DNA of 64,000 nucleotides from Cinnamomum chago. Taxonomy: Eukaryota > Streptophyta > Magnoliopsida > Laurales > Lauraceae. Positions 33,206 through 45,544 of this stretch are shown here, piece after piece. Numbering within the stretch: the first letter of the stretch is position 1; every line of letters starts with the position of its first letter. The notes under the pieces were generated by a model, which worked only from the letters and a program-made list of their open reading frames with translations, was not told where the DNA came from and ran no database searches. A program made the translations under genes and the position numbers. The stretch is taken from contig CP142460.1 in assembly GCA_038049695.1 (NCBI GenBank), positions 23,749,001 to 23,813,000 of the forward strand, written 5' to 3'.

Positions 33206-35300
33206 GCATATTCTGGTAATGCATATATATAGACTGGTAAATGAAGAAGGGGAAGAGCTCCCCGATCCATGGAACGTACACAGTATGACCCTCCTTTCTT
33301 ACGGAGTATGACCCTCCTTGCTCCTTAGCATAGTTGTAGAAATCCCATAGGAGGACCGAAGAGATGCACTCTGATCAAACTTGGAACTCAAACACACACC
33401 AACACTTAAAAATACACAGAATGGTGAGTCTGCCCCACACAAATTCCGCACGGTTAAAGCCATCGAATGTGAAGGTTTGTAGGTGAGTTCGCCCATGTCA
33501 TGAAAGCTTCTCGACCATCTACTAAAAAAAAAAGAAGAAAAAAAAATGTTTAGTTAGAAGTCTTGAAAAGAATAAAAGTTTTCTGACTAGTCTGGGTTCG
33601 TAGCCTTTTTAACTCGAGCCAGTAAGCCCGTAGGGGTATTTACATGCCTAGTGCCGGGTTTGGGAGTCATTGGCCGAATGCTCGTTACATGGGTTGATTA
33701 GAAAGCTTAAGGGACCCAGGCATTGCACAGTCACATGTCAGAGAAAAAAAAAGAAGAAAAAAAAATAAAAAGAGAAGAAAAAATTCTATTAGAATTAGGT
33801 TCGCTGGAGTGACATGGGTACTCATCGGGCGAACTAAGCAGAAAGTGGTTGAAAACCACAACACTAAGGTAGCACTGTGATTCACTACCCCACACACAAA
33901 CACTACTCACGAATGAGCCCCGGAGGCAGTTAGGTGCTCTCCAAAGTTCAGCCGAAAAGACTAAGCAGCTACAAAAGGGGGCCCGTGAAGGTTAACCTCC
34001 AAAGGATAGTTAGAGAAGATTACATTGCCACCAAGGTGACAATGATAGATTGAGAGGCTAATCCATTTTCACATTCTCGCCCACGACCAGAATGAACACT
34101 AGTCTTATGCTGGGGCATTTTATATATATATATATACATATGAATATATGTTTATCTCACACGGCTTCCCAATCTGGGCCCTCATCGATCACATACACAA
34201 CTGCCACGAGCACTCACTAGGTTGCGCACACACTCACTTCATGCATGCTCTTCTTACTAATGACCTTCGGTTGGATGCAGGAAAAATATATCCCTACGGT
34301 CCCATTTCCATCTTGTCATTTAAAATATATACAAAAAAGCTTGAATGCCAAAACACCCCCTGACATTTTTACCGAGAAAGAAAAATGCTACCTTAGCCAG
34401 ACTATGTAGGGAGCCTAAAAATATTAAACTAACAAGTTTGTTTTGAGACCTTGCAGGGAACCCAACCCCGATCACATCCAAAACATCCGACAAGCTGGGG
34501 CTTTTTTTTATGGGTATTGTTTTGTGCACAACTCCCTGTGACTTGAAGTAAGATAATGATTGATAGAAATTATGGATCATGTCTATTCGATGTGTATATT
34601 GAATTTGACTACTATTATATACCATGGACGATGTCTACCATGGGATTTCATGATAAAATGTGATGATTGTTAGCATATGCCTTCATATCTATAGCAGATG
34701 TTGTGAATGCCTCGAAACATAGAGTTGCATAGGTCACAAATGTCACACACTCAGACACTCCCCATTGTTTGAGAACCTAATTCTATGTTGCTTACTAAGT
34801 TTAGATTGATGAGAGATTGTGCTTATTCTCTTTTTATTATATGAAATCTCGCTTTATTAACTCTAAACTACTAATGCTCCCTCTGTGAGACTCCATGCCT
34901 AGGCATGAATTTTGAGGAACTATGAAGAGATTTCGCCAAAGTCTCCCTTATTTTTTTTAGACCTGAAAAATCATCAGGTATAAAACCTGTCGCCTTTAAG
35001 GAAAAAAAAAACACACTTCACATGATCCCTCAGTGCCCCTCAGGGAGTCCATTCCATCATCATACACACAACCAAGGCACTTCTAAGTCAAACTACAAAG
35101 CATGCACTCACATTATAAATGCTACATGCACTTGTACACATCTTATACATCATAATACATATATCAAAGTGAAAAAATGAGCCTAAAAATAACATCCCTC
35201 CATCATATATACAACACCAATGGCCAACAACTAACAATCAATGTTGATGGACAACAAACACTGATCATAACTACAACAACATACGTAGGTCCTCGATCGT
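33206..35300 (+). other. Element B 3' non-coding region
   Basis: Homologous to 46290-48400 of element A, for example AAACTTGGAACTCAAACACA at 33377 and 46457, and the segment with GCCTTTTTAACTCGAGCCAG (33602). There is no coding signal on either strand. It has the single-copy state of a segment that is duplicated in A. A (TA)n run lies at about 34121-34150. Confidence 0.7.
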
Positions 35301-35480
35301 CTCTACACAACTCCCAATAGAATACGAGGCCTCGCAAGAGTATAACTCTGAGAGCATGTACCATGTACCGGTCTGGAAAATCCCTCCAACGTCTCACGTA
35401 ATTCCCTGATGCTCCGAATTCGCATCTAAATCCTTTAGGGATCCATCCCGAATATAACCAGCTCATGGTAGCCTTATCGA
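35300..35480 (-). pseudogene. Element B antisense PMD gene fragment, left part
   Basis: The minus strand matches the exon of element A at 49925-50055: residues around LYSCEASYSIGSC correspond to SYSCGASYSISNC in A. Stops and frame changes make it dead. The matching next part of this gene lies beyond element A, at about 63270-63345. Confidence 0.65.
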
Positions 35481-35642
35481 TTAGGATAGTGTATTGGCGA
35501 TCTAGTTGTCACACAATGCCGCAAACGACAAGCCTATCTGCGATCTTTGGAACATGGAATAATATATTCTTTTAAATAAATAATGTCTCCTACACCACAA
35601 TCAACTCGTCATTCGAGCCATCTTAATCGGGGAGCCAAGTGA

Positions 35643-35647
35643 CCTGG
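35643..35647 (+). repeat. Target site duplication of element A, left copy
   Basis: CCTGG before TGTAGACACC; the right copy at 63079-63083 is CCTAG (4 of 5 identical). Confidence 0.65.
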
Positions 35648-36174
35648 TGTAGACACCTCATTTGACCCCCTATGATAGCCTTAAATACCTATCATATGTA
35701 GCGGTGCCTCCATTTCACCCATAATTGAATGGTTAATGGCATAATTCAGATTAATTAATGATGATGAAGGTGCTTGTTGATAATTTTAGACTTAGATCGA
35801 CGATTTCTAGGAATTCGTGAGAGAAAAGCCAAATCGCGTCGAGATCCCAAGTCAAACCCATTACTCACATAAGGGCCAGACACTGACACTACTCGAACCT
35901 TTTTCGGACCACTTAAGACATGCTTAGGCCAATTCCCACAAAGATCACACTTAACTTGCCTAAGTATCATATGACTAACACAAATCAGGAGGTTAGAATC
36001 GTTGATCCGAATATCCCTTCTCTTTCCAACGTCTGGTCACTATTACATATGAACCAATAGATTCTACGCTCCGAGAGCTTTCCGACGATATATAGAACGT
36101 TCAAATCCGATAAGCGGGTCAAAAGTTATGAGCTTCCGAAGTTTGTCCCAAGAGGAGGTCGAAATCACCTATGC

Positions 36175-39100
36175 ACCACCCATTTGGCGCCCAGGCAACT
36201 AAAATCCATCTAGACGCCCCATGCTGGGCGCCCATACTACCCAAGGCCACCTAGGCACCTCATGGTGGGCGCCCACCCTCCAAATTCCACTAGTGGGCTT
36301 GAAAGTAGCCCGGGACCACTCAAACATAGGGACCATGCTCCGAAGACGAACCGAACCACCTAGGCACCACCCATGTGGTGCCCAGCCCTAAGTTCCACCT
36401 AGGCACCACCCATGTGGCGCCCAGCCCTAAGTTCCACCTAGGCACCACCCATGTGGCGCCCAGCCTACTAAATGCTAGTGTAGGTCACCCCAGCTAAAGA
36501 TCTAGCCATTCGATCCCAACTCCAAATGGGACCAAGTTCCAAAAGCGAAACCCAAACCATCCGGGCATCTACACCCTCCAGGGTGGCGCCCAGACTGCGC
36601 AGGCCATGTGGGCACCACCCCATGGGCACCCACCCTCTCTCAAACCCTAGTTCACCTTAAAATGACTTAAGCCACCTTGGGATACGTGAGACCTTCTAGA
36701 AGCACGAATTAATGAAGCCCTAGCCCAAAGCCTCTATATAATCCCTCTTAACCCCATTTGCAAAAGGAGCTACCCAAAAAAAGAAAAAGAGAGAAAATAG
36801 AGAATAAGGAACAAGAAGAAAGGTAGGTAGCCACCATTAGAGAAAGAGTTTCAGATCTAGAGAAGAAAAAGAAGAGGTAAAGAAGAAGGCTTCCATATCG
36901 TCAACTGAGGCTATGGGATTTTGCGAAAGCTTCATTCTAGGAACTTGTGAAACGCGTCATATACCGGTATTCCTAGATATCCCCATTCTTTTACTGCATT
37001 CCATTGGCATAAATGCTTAGAAATATGTTTAGGATCATTTGAGCATCATATATCTACATTAGCTTGTGTTAAAACTGATATTAGCATCTCATCATACTAG
37101 AAACATGTTTAGGTTCATTCTAATATAGTAGATCTACATTGATTTCGTAATTCTAATTGCATAACTAGGTTAGATCTCGCATTAACAGTATCATTATTAT
37201 CATTTATATCAAAGAGATCGCGAAAAGCCCTTGGCAGAAAGGCTGGGCGCCACTCCCTGGGCGCCTGCCCTCTCCCGAATAGGCTGGGCGCCACCCCCTC
37301 GGCGCCTACCCTTCTGAGACTGGGTCCGGGTTCTAAATCTTCGCCCGTTGCATCGTTTCCTCGTAGGTTTGCTAGCTGCGTCATTAATAGTTCCCATTAG
37401 GAATTCACATCAGTCGCTGAATATCGGAAATTGTGTGGAAAATACTAAGATTTTTTTGTGCATTCGTTGTGATCCATTGAAAACCCTGACTGAGCAAGGT
37501 AGGCACCACACTAAGTGGATTTTTTCCACCTTCGTGCAAAACTTCCGATCTTCCGCATTTAGTTTACTTAGAAACTGTTTGATAATGATATGTTTGGCTT
37601 TTTTATGTGTCCTGAACTTCGAATTACCATTTTTGTCACACTTCGCATCTATCATTTGAATCGTAGAGTCATACAAAAAACCCAAAAAAAATATCATAAA
37701 ACATAAAATCACTTCTTCTCTTTCCTTACTTTTTAGTAAATTAGAGGGGAAACCAAAAACAAATTAAAAAGATATCCAGAAAACCCAAAAAATAATAGTT
37801 AGATAGTCTAGGTTATCGAATTTAGCGCCTAAGTAGGATAAACCCCAAGATTAATTAGAACATCATAATTAATCAACTTAAGAACCATCAAATCATTAAG
37901 AACACCTTTAATCCCTTTAAGGGCCTAATTAATTCGGATTAAAAGCAACAAAGAACATAAAACACCTAAAACCCAAAACAAAGTCACCTGGGCGCCACCC
38001 CCTGGGCGCCCATCCTTCCACAGCCACTTGGGGGCCGCCCAACCTCTTCGTTCTCTAAGACACCCCGGTTAAAGCTTAAACCAATTAATTAAAACCTTAA
38101 ACTAATCTGAATCAACATAGTAAAACATTTTAAATTTGAAATAACTAAAACCCTAATCAACTCAACCTCTAATTAACTCGTAAACACAAAACCAACAAAA
38201 CCCAAAACAGTCAACCTGGGCGCCACCCCTTGGGCGCCCATCCTTCCGAGACACCTGGGCACCACCCTCTTGGCGCCCATCCTCCCACATCCACTTGGGC
38301 ACCACCCTCTGGGCGCCCATCCTACCCAATCACTAGGAAACCCCACTTGAAACTAAACCCGAATTTAATCACAATCAACACTTCAGAATTCCATTGAATT
38401 TAAAACAATTGAAGTCAGAAGCCCGACTTCAAATTAACTTAAAGATCATTGAACCAACTCAAAACTTAAAAAACTATCCGCCTGGGCGCCACCCTTTGGG
38501 TGCCTATCCTGCCATATCCACCTAGGCACCACCCTCTGGGTGCCTAGCCTCCCGAATCGCAAAGAGAGCTAATTAATTAGAACCTAATTTAATCCTAACA
38601 ACACAGCAAAACACTTTTGTTTTAAAATACATCAAACCATAAAAGTTCAACCTCAAATCAACCTAAAAAATACGAAACCGACTCGAACCATAAGGCAGCC
38701 ACCTGGGCATCACCCCCTGGGCGCCTATGCATTCTTAGGAAATCCCCCAAATTAACAATTTAACCTAATTAATATTCAAAGTAACCCCAATTAACACATT
38801 AAAACACTTTAATATCAACATACTTGATACCTTAACCAATTCGGACTTAAATTCACCTAAAAACATAAGACCAACCCGAACTACAGAACAGTCCACTTGG
38901 GCGCCACCCCCTGGGCGCCTATCTTCCATTTCCACCTGGGCACCACACCCAGGGCGCCCAGCCTACCTGTTCTCATAAAAACCCCGACCAACAACTTAGC
39001 CTAATTAATTAACATTCAAACAAATCCCAATCCACATATTAAAATTCTTTTAACTTAAAATACTTAAGACTTTAATCGATTGGGACTTAGCACCCAAAAC

Positions 39101-39545
39101 CCTTACGAACCAACAAACAACCACCTAGGCACCACCCCTTTGGCGCCTATCCTACACTTTCACCCCGACCTACTACCTCGACCAAAAACAAATAACTAAA
39201 CACCTTATAACTTAAATTAACTAAAACCAGAACCCAACATAATCCCTAGATCCCCAAAACCGAAAACTTAGTCCCATCTGGAATACCTGAAGATCACAAG
39301 CCATCACCTGGGCGCCACCCCCTTGGCGCCTATCCTTTCATTTGCACTAAAACGCGAATTCTTGGTTTGTTTCAAAATCCGGATCCGAATAATTTTGACA
39401 TTTGAACATCAGAGAATTAAAACAATTTGGAACATTAAAATTCATCAAGTAAGAATCCCCGGGATTCCGAAGATAACAACGATACCACCGCCACTAGCCA
39501 AACCACCAGAGTGACCTAGGCGCCACCCCCTGGGCGCCCAAGTCC
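36175..39545 (+). repeat. Dispersed GGCGCC hairpin motifs in the 5' LTR
   Basis: The best copies read CACCTGGGCGCC-ACCCCCT-GGGCGCCCATCC, an inverted repeat with arms TGGGCGCC and GGCGCCCA around a 7-8 nt loop (37987, 38215, 39514 and others). About 23 full or degenerate copies are irregularly spaced. Variants carry GGCACC or GGTGCC, as CpG decay would give. At 38519 both arms changed in a pairing way (TAGGCACC with GGTGCCTA). Confidence 0.85.
36731..36742 (+). promoter_or_regulatory. TATA box in the LTR of element A
   Basis: CTCTATATAATCCC followed by a purine-rich leader; the same sequence lies in the 3' LTR near 59778-59790. Confidence 0.6.
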
Positions 39546-40825
39546 TCCGCCTACCTTATTCGTTGATTTTGACATCATTTCACTTCTCGAATTAAAACTT
39601 GAAATCCCCGAGCCTTAAACAATTTAAGTAGAACCTTAAAACATCCCTAAATCACTCTTAATCAACTCATAATTTAAAACAAACCGAATCAACTAAAACC
39701 TTAATTAACAAACTTTTTAGGCGCATGAACCATCAAACTTAGGCTATTTGCACCCTAGGATTAGATCGGATTTCCCCATTAGGTATCTTAGAGCATTAGG
39801 TTTCGCTACATCACTTTTCCTGTTCCGTTAGGGGACTGGGAGAGCTGATGTGGACGGTCTAGGACTTTAGGTTAGGGTTAATCCGATGATCAGTAATAAA
39901 GCATTAATCACGTAAATCCAAGTAAAATTTCTTAGTTAGGCCCTTCTAGCTCAATATCAAAAATCCATAAAAACTATAAAACCAACAAAATAAACCCAAA
40001 AAAGATTTTTCCTTTATTTCTTCCTCCACCTCAGGTGCTAGATATTTAATCAATCTTAATGATAAAAGGGAATAAAGAACTGACTTCTAAAATTGAATAA
40101 ATGAGAATAATTAGATGAGATGAGTGATTTCACACACTTTGCATATTTTTATGTCGGCCCATCGGCCACCCTCTAAATCAATCACGGCCCATCGGCCCTC
40201 TAAAACAAATACCAGCCCATCGGCCACCTTCAATCAATTACAGCCCATCGGCTTTCACTTTTATCACTCGTGTATCGCACACGAAAAACACAGAAATCAC
40301 AAGTCGAAGTCTCATTTGTATCATCATTTTGATTTGAAAAGTTAGCCTTTAAACCCTATTTTGCCAAGGGATTAGAAGGGGGTACCCGGGAACGGAGGCG
40401 ATCCTCTTCTTAAATATTTGGCACCTCCCCCCTTTTTGTTTTCTTTATTTTAATTATTTCATTTCACTTGGATACACCATGATTATGCTATGTGAGGATT
40501 AACCTTATTTGGACTTTGACTCATAACCCTGAATTGACCCAATATTAAAGAGACCCAAAGAGACCTAAATTAATGTGACAGGAAAACCGTCGTGTGTTGC
40601 CGGCAGCACATTAGACGAGAGAAGAACCCACCCACTTATTTTCTCCCATTTTTCTTTGGCTTTTGTCGAAGAACGGTGTTACGACCGTTACCGTAGCTGG
40701 CGATCGTGATCCGTCAATTTTGAGGGTAGTCGGAATCCTCATTTTCGATATAAAATTTAAATAGCACATATAGATGGATGGCGATTTTCCTCCCCTGGGG
40801 GAACCAAAATTCACATCCGACAGCC

Positions 40826-40843
40826 TGGCGATCGTGATGGGAC
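40826..40843 (+). promoter_or_regulatory. Candidate primer binding site of element A
   Basis: TGGCGATCGTGATGGGAC starts 4 bases after the LTR end. TGG matches the complement of a tRNA CCA end. The tRNA is not assigned. The first 13 bases also occur in U5 at 40698-40710. Confidence 0.55.
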
Positions 40844-41160
40844 CTCTTTTGTTTTCTTGTCACTTATTTGGGTCTTTCTGGAGTTTTATTCTAGGACACG
40901 AACATTCGGTCAATGATCAAATGTCCGTGTTCCATTCAATTTAGGGTTATTATGAGTGTAGTCCGAAAATTTAAACCTGAGGTCTGAATATACCGCCTAC
41001 TGAAGCCTTCCCTAATTATAACAAAATAAAAAACCATCATTAAAACTTTCCCCTTTCATCATTAAAAAAAAAACTCCAAAAAAAAAGAAAACTTTCTCTC
41101 CTCTTCCCTCCCTTCTATTTTGAACCAAAAAAAAATCCTCTTGGTGTTACATGACATTGT
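40844..41160 (+). other. Element A leader
   Basis: AT-rich untranslated leader between PBS and ORF1, with A runs at 41065-41090 and 41127. No feature recognised. Confidence 0.4.
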
Positions 41161-44100
41161 TTGATAATTGCTTTGGTAATCAAATATAAGATTGCCTATC
41201 AAAATCCACATCGAACAATTGCATCCCACACATCATTCATGCTCGACTCAAATTACCAATCTTACACAAACCACATGACTCAGGATTCTCAGAACTTAAA
41301 CAACTCATACAAAAATATAAACCACCACTACCACAATGAAACACAAAATTATCGATACCTTTCCAACCAAACTATAACAACTCAAACTTCTTCCTTTAGA
41401 TCTACACAACATTTTTATGCAAATGAAGACTTAAACAATCACACCTCCTATGAGCACACGAGGCCAAACCATGGCCCGATCCATCAACCCCAACCATATC
41501 AAATCACTTCCCAACCAACCCGACAATATTACACTCAACCAAATCAAAACACAATGCACACAAATTTAAACAATCAAAACATTAATCATGACATAAATCA
41601 AAATTTAAACCTTAATAATCAACGAATTTACATCCAAAATACACAGTATATAACGACAAACCGAATCCTAATCCATCCTAATCAAGATTACCAATCCTTT
41701 CAAACTATCCCATCCAATCAGACTTCTTCGCCTAATCAGACCAACCAATCCATCCCAACCATCTCACCCAATCAAACTCACTCACCAATCCAAACCATCC
41801 GATCCAATCAAACCTACCAATCCATCCCAACCATCCCATCCAATCAAGTCCCTTCACCAATCCAAACCGTCCAACATAATCAACTCAATCAACCTATCCA
41901 AACTCCCATAACCATATCATCCAATCAAACTCCCTCATCAATCCAAACCCTCCAACCTCATCAATTCAATCAACCAATCCAACCTTCCATAACCATGCAT
42001 CCTTATCCGACCTATCAACCATTCCAATCCATGCCGTCCAATGAAAGCCATCATCCCACCCAACCCTCACCATTCAACCAAACAACACCACCTAGCATGA
42101 TCGTTGACCAATTCCAGCCACACCCAACGATGCCATCCAACTCAATCCATCCACCAACCCAATCTCCTACAATCATAAATCAATAATTCACTCACGCTTC
42201 GACCGACCAACTTAGTCAAACATCCAATCAGAACCACGACAGAAACTCAACCACAGATGCTAGAACACAAAACCCATTTTTACCACATAAAACCAAAGTA
42301 TCTCGAAAACAGATCCAGGATGAGTTTGCTAGGATGGTGGACATAAGTGAGCTAGAGTTGCCTAATTTGGACTGGTTTAAGAGTATCACTCCAAAGAATG
42401 ATCCAAATGCAAATACTGGGAAGCCCCTAGAGGAACAATTGATAGGTGGTGAATACCTAGAATGGGAACTTGGGCTCATCTCAGAAACTCTAAAAAGACT
42501 TATGACCGAAGAGATCAAGATCCCGACATTATGGAAGGGCTACGAGGTAGAAGAGGGGATACGAATTCTTAGAACATATTTTGCTCCCTTCCATCAATTC
42601 GAAAATGAAGAAATCATAGATACTCCATGTCCCATAATTAACTACCCACCAGATCATGTCATCAAGAATTGGACATATGGTCCTCCATATTTGATAACTT
42701 TAGCCCCTGAAGTAACCTACGATCCACCAAATGACCAAACTTCTGAATCTTCCGATGAGATTTACGACCCCATCTTTAAAGACATGCCTCCTGAAGACTT
42801 TTATGATATGCTTAATGAAGATTACGAACAACATGAAACACCTTGGGGCGGTAAAACCCAGATCACCACGCATCAAATGAACGAACTAGATCAATCACAA
42901 ACAATCATCCGCTCAAAAATACCAACATCACAAATGCTACCCCAAACACGACCAAATAAAGAACATTCAACGCAACAAATAAAACACATAACGATTCATT
43001 CGAAGACAGACGAGACAGTACAACCTAATGACCCACATGAAGAATCTGAATTCTTGACGACGATGAAGATACTTGACCATCAAATGGATCGAGTGGATGA
43101 ATTAATTAAAGATTTTGATGTCATAAGATCTGAAACAAACGAACCAGTCAGGTTTGAATCAAATGACTTAGAATCAAGTGTGGAAACTCATACACTGGTT
43201 AAACCATCTTCATTTGAAATAAAGCACCAAACACAAATGAACAAAATCATACAAGATCCAGAATCTCAATCTAAGACGAATACCACTAAAAGACATAGAC
43301 CGCATTACAAACGAAAGAACTTGAATCCCAGACCATCATGCAAAACCCAAATCATGATCCAAAGACAAATAAACATGCAACCAAATGATGAACAAGACTT
43401 TCCTAAACCCAAACCAATGCATCTTGACCCCATTCCAACACTAGCTAAACCAAGAAAAGTTGACAAAGAGTCTGGATTTGAATTCCTAGATACGAACATG
43501 TTTAACGAATTACAAGAGGACATAGAGAAACTCAAATTCGAGGTTAGAAAGATGCCAATTAGGTCAAGGATGCCATTAGAACGAATAAAGCCATCCGAAT
43601 TTATCATAGAAACCAAAGCACCACCTAAGAATCAACACCAAGAAAATGTTAGGCCTACCATTGAAATCCAACGAGGAAGCTCTCACATAGGTCCTACCAT
43701 CTCATTAGAAAAGACCCTAGAGAAGGAACCACAATCAAATGATGTCTTGACTAGTGAGCCTCATAGGTCAAACCCTGTTAGAAGATCAAAGGATAACGAT
43801 ATAATTAAATCAACCTTAGAGTGCAAACGTGACTTCCACAATGAGATAGAGCCTAACTGTGTTCTAGCCCTGATTAAGGCCCATCTAAATGCGAGGCTAA
43901 TACTTCTGAGTATTCTAAAAGGTTTACCATGCCCGCCCCTGACCAATCCAATAATTATGAGCCAAGATTACATAGAATACTTTGAGAAGAGACAACTACC
44001 AAGAGTTGATCCAACTCCAATCCTTCACCTAGAATGGTACCCTGCCCATAAAGAGTAAAATCCAAACACAACAACAAAGATCGTTCCCAAATTAGAAAGC

Positions 44101-44540
44101 CAAAGAGAGTTTGGTCCAATTAGTTTCCACGAAAGAATTGAGACCACTCCCACAGCACTAGGAAAGACTTTCGGAGATTTGACGGTAGAAGAACTTTCAG
44201 GTGTTAACCCAAACATGCCACCTAAGATTCCGATAGTCCCAAAGAACAATGTAAAAATCCACACAACTGAGGAAATTCTTATCCCACGTGACCATCCAGT
44301 AGTGACACTACCAAAACTTCAAGACTACACCCTTGCTCAAAGACTTTCACGATGTAAGTCTGCCAGGTTACAAAGAAAATTTAGAGCACACCTTCCAAAA
44401 CATGGACGAACTACATTTAAGGAAACTAGACGCACTACAACCAAACCTAGAGCCCAGAGAAAAAGGAAAAATCATACGGTTCACACAAAAGATGAGGGTC
44501 GAACAATTAGGAAAACAAAAGACCGGAGATCATCAAGTAA
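41161..44540 (+). pseudogene. Element A ORF1: N/Q/P-rich low-complexity protein of unknown function
   Basis: One frame runs from the ATG at 41161 through TAA 42184-42186 and TAA 44056-44058 to about 44335, then continues in the next frame (KDFHDVSLPGYKENLEHTFQ) to about 44590. Residues 1-340 are Asn/Gln/Pro/Ser/Thr/Ile-rich, prion-like in composition, with an internal repeat resembling NQTxQSIPTIxxNQxxSPIQT. From 42334 the protein is ordered and acidic (ELELPNLDWFKSITP, WTYGPPYLITLAPEV). No gag, protease or RT motif is present. The position between PBS and pol resembles the extra ORF1 of Ogre elements. Element B keeps a homologous piece, which has sense CAA at the first stop. Confidence 0.65.
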
Positions 44541-44599
44541 AAATAGGGAATCATCATTCAAAGATCACAAATCTCCTAATTGTTCAAACTTTTTAAATC

Positions 44600-45183
44600 A
44601 GAGGCCCAAATGGCAGAAGTCCAAAACATTTCAATGCTCTCGTTTTCGGCGAGAGCAAACTAAAGGTCCCAGATATAAGAGCCTTATCTTAATGCATCAA
44701 CGAGCGAAGTCATATCCACGTTCTCAAAGAAACCAACATAATGAGACACATATGAAATTCTTTAATACGAGACCAAGGACCAAATGGCGGAGGTCTAAAA
44801 TATTTCAACGGTCTCGTTTCCGGATGAACCAAAATAAAAACTTATGGACTAAATACATCATTCTAGGACCTGAACTACAAATAACAAATCACAGGTTTCA
44901 AAGAAGACACCATAATAAAATACAAGTGAGATTTGTTGTCATCAGACCAAACCCCAAATGGCGGAGGTCCAAAACATTTCAACGCTCTCGTTTCCGGAGA
45001 GAGCAAAATGATAAGACCCAGACTAGATATTCACTAATAAAAACACGTAGGTCAAGAGGTCTTAAACGCGCACGTTTTCGAATAGTCAAAATATTCAAAA
45101 TGCGCAACACATCACTAGCACACACAATGGAAAATCACAATCATGCTAGGCCGACCCTAGGCTTCATGCCAATGAAGGGTTGA
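44600..45183 (+). repeat. Three-copy repeat with small hairpin, basic frame
   Basis: The segment AAATGGCNGANGTCCAAAACATTTCAANGCTCTCG recurs at about 44609, 44790 and 44957. In the first copy GCTCTCG-TTTTCGG-CGAGAGC (44636-44656) is a perfect 7-bp stem. The open frame through it (to TGA at 45183) is Arg/Lys-rich with repeated KWRRSKTFQRSRFRREQ-like blocks. It may be the tail of ORF1 or only a repeat in an open frame. Confidence 0.6.
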
Positions 45184-45544
45184 AAATTCAAGCAAGCCTA
45201 AATGAATTAGTTACTACGTAGGATTATGCAAAGAAAAAAAAACCTAATAACTCAAAAATAAAAACAAATCACAAACCAAAAAAAGAAGTATAAACAATAT
45301 AAAAACATAATTGTCTGATCATCATAAAAGGCATAGGCGAGCCATAATAGTGCAAAATCCCTCTACAAGAACAATTGCGAATAGAAGAGGTCACGAGTAG
45401 AATTAGTGAGATCGGTTGCAAATTTTACCTATTGCTTCAAAACCGGGACTGCCCTAGGAACCACGATTATTAATGATAGATGGATGTCTCTAAATTAGTG
45501 GGTACTAAAGAGGGTAGCTTGGTTGACCACATTAGGAGATTTAA
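45184..45544 (+). other. Deletion-junction region before the integrase remnant
   Basis: AT-rich, no conserved frame. Protease, RT and RNase H would be expected between ORF1 and integrase and are absent here. Confidence 0.5.

Larger units (their letters stand above)
35648..40822 (+). repeat. 5' LTR of element A
   Basis: It is 5175 bp, TG...CA. A TATA box (CTCTATATAATCCC) is at about 36731-36742, roughly 1.1 kb in. About 23 GGCGCC-centred motifs are dispersed at 36175-36640, 37240-37310 and 37985-39545. It is longer than the 3' LTR mainly because 38413-39107 has no counterpart there. Confidence 0.85.
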
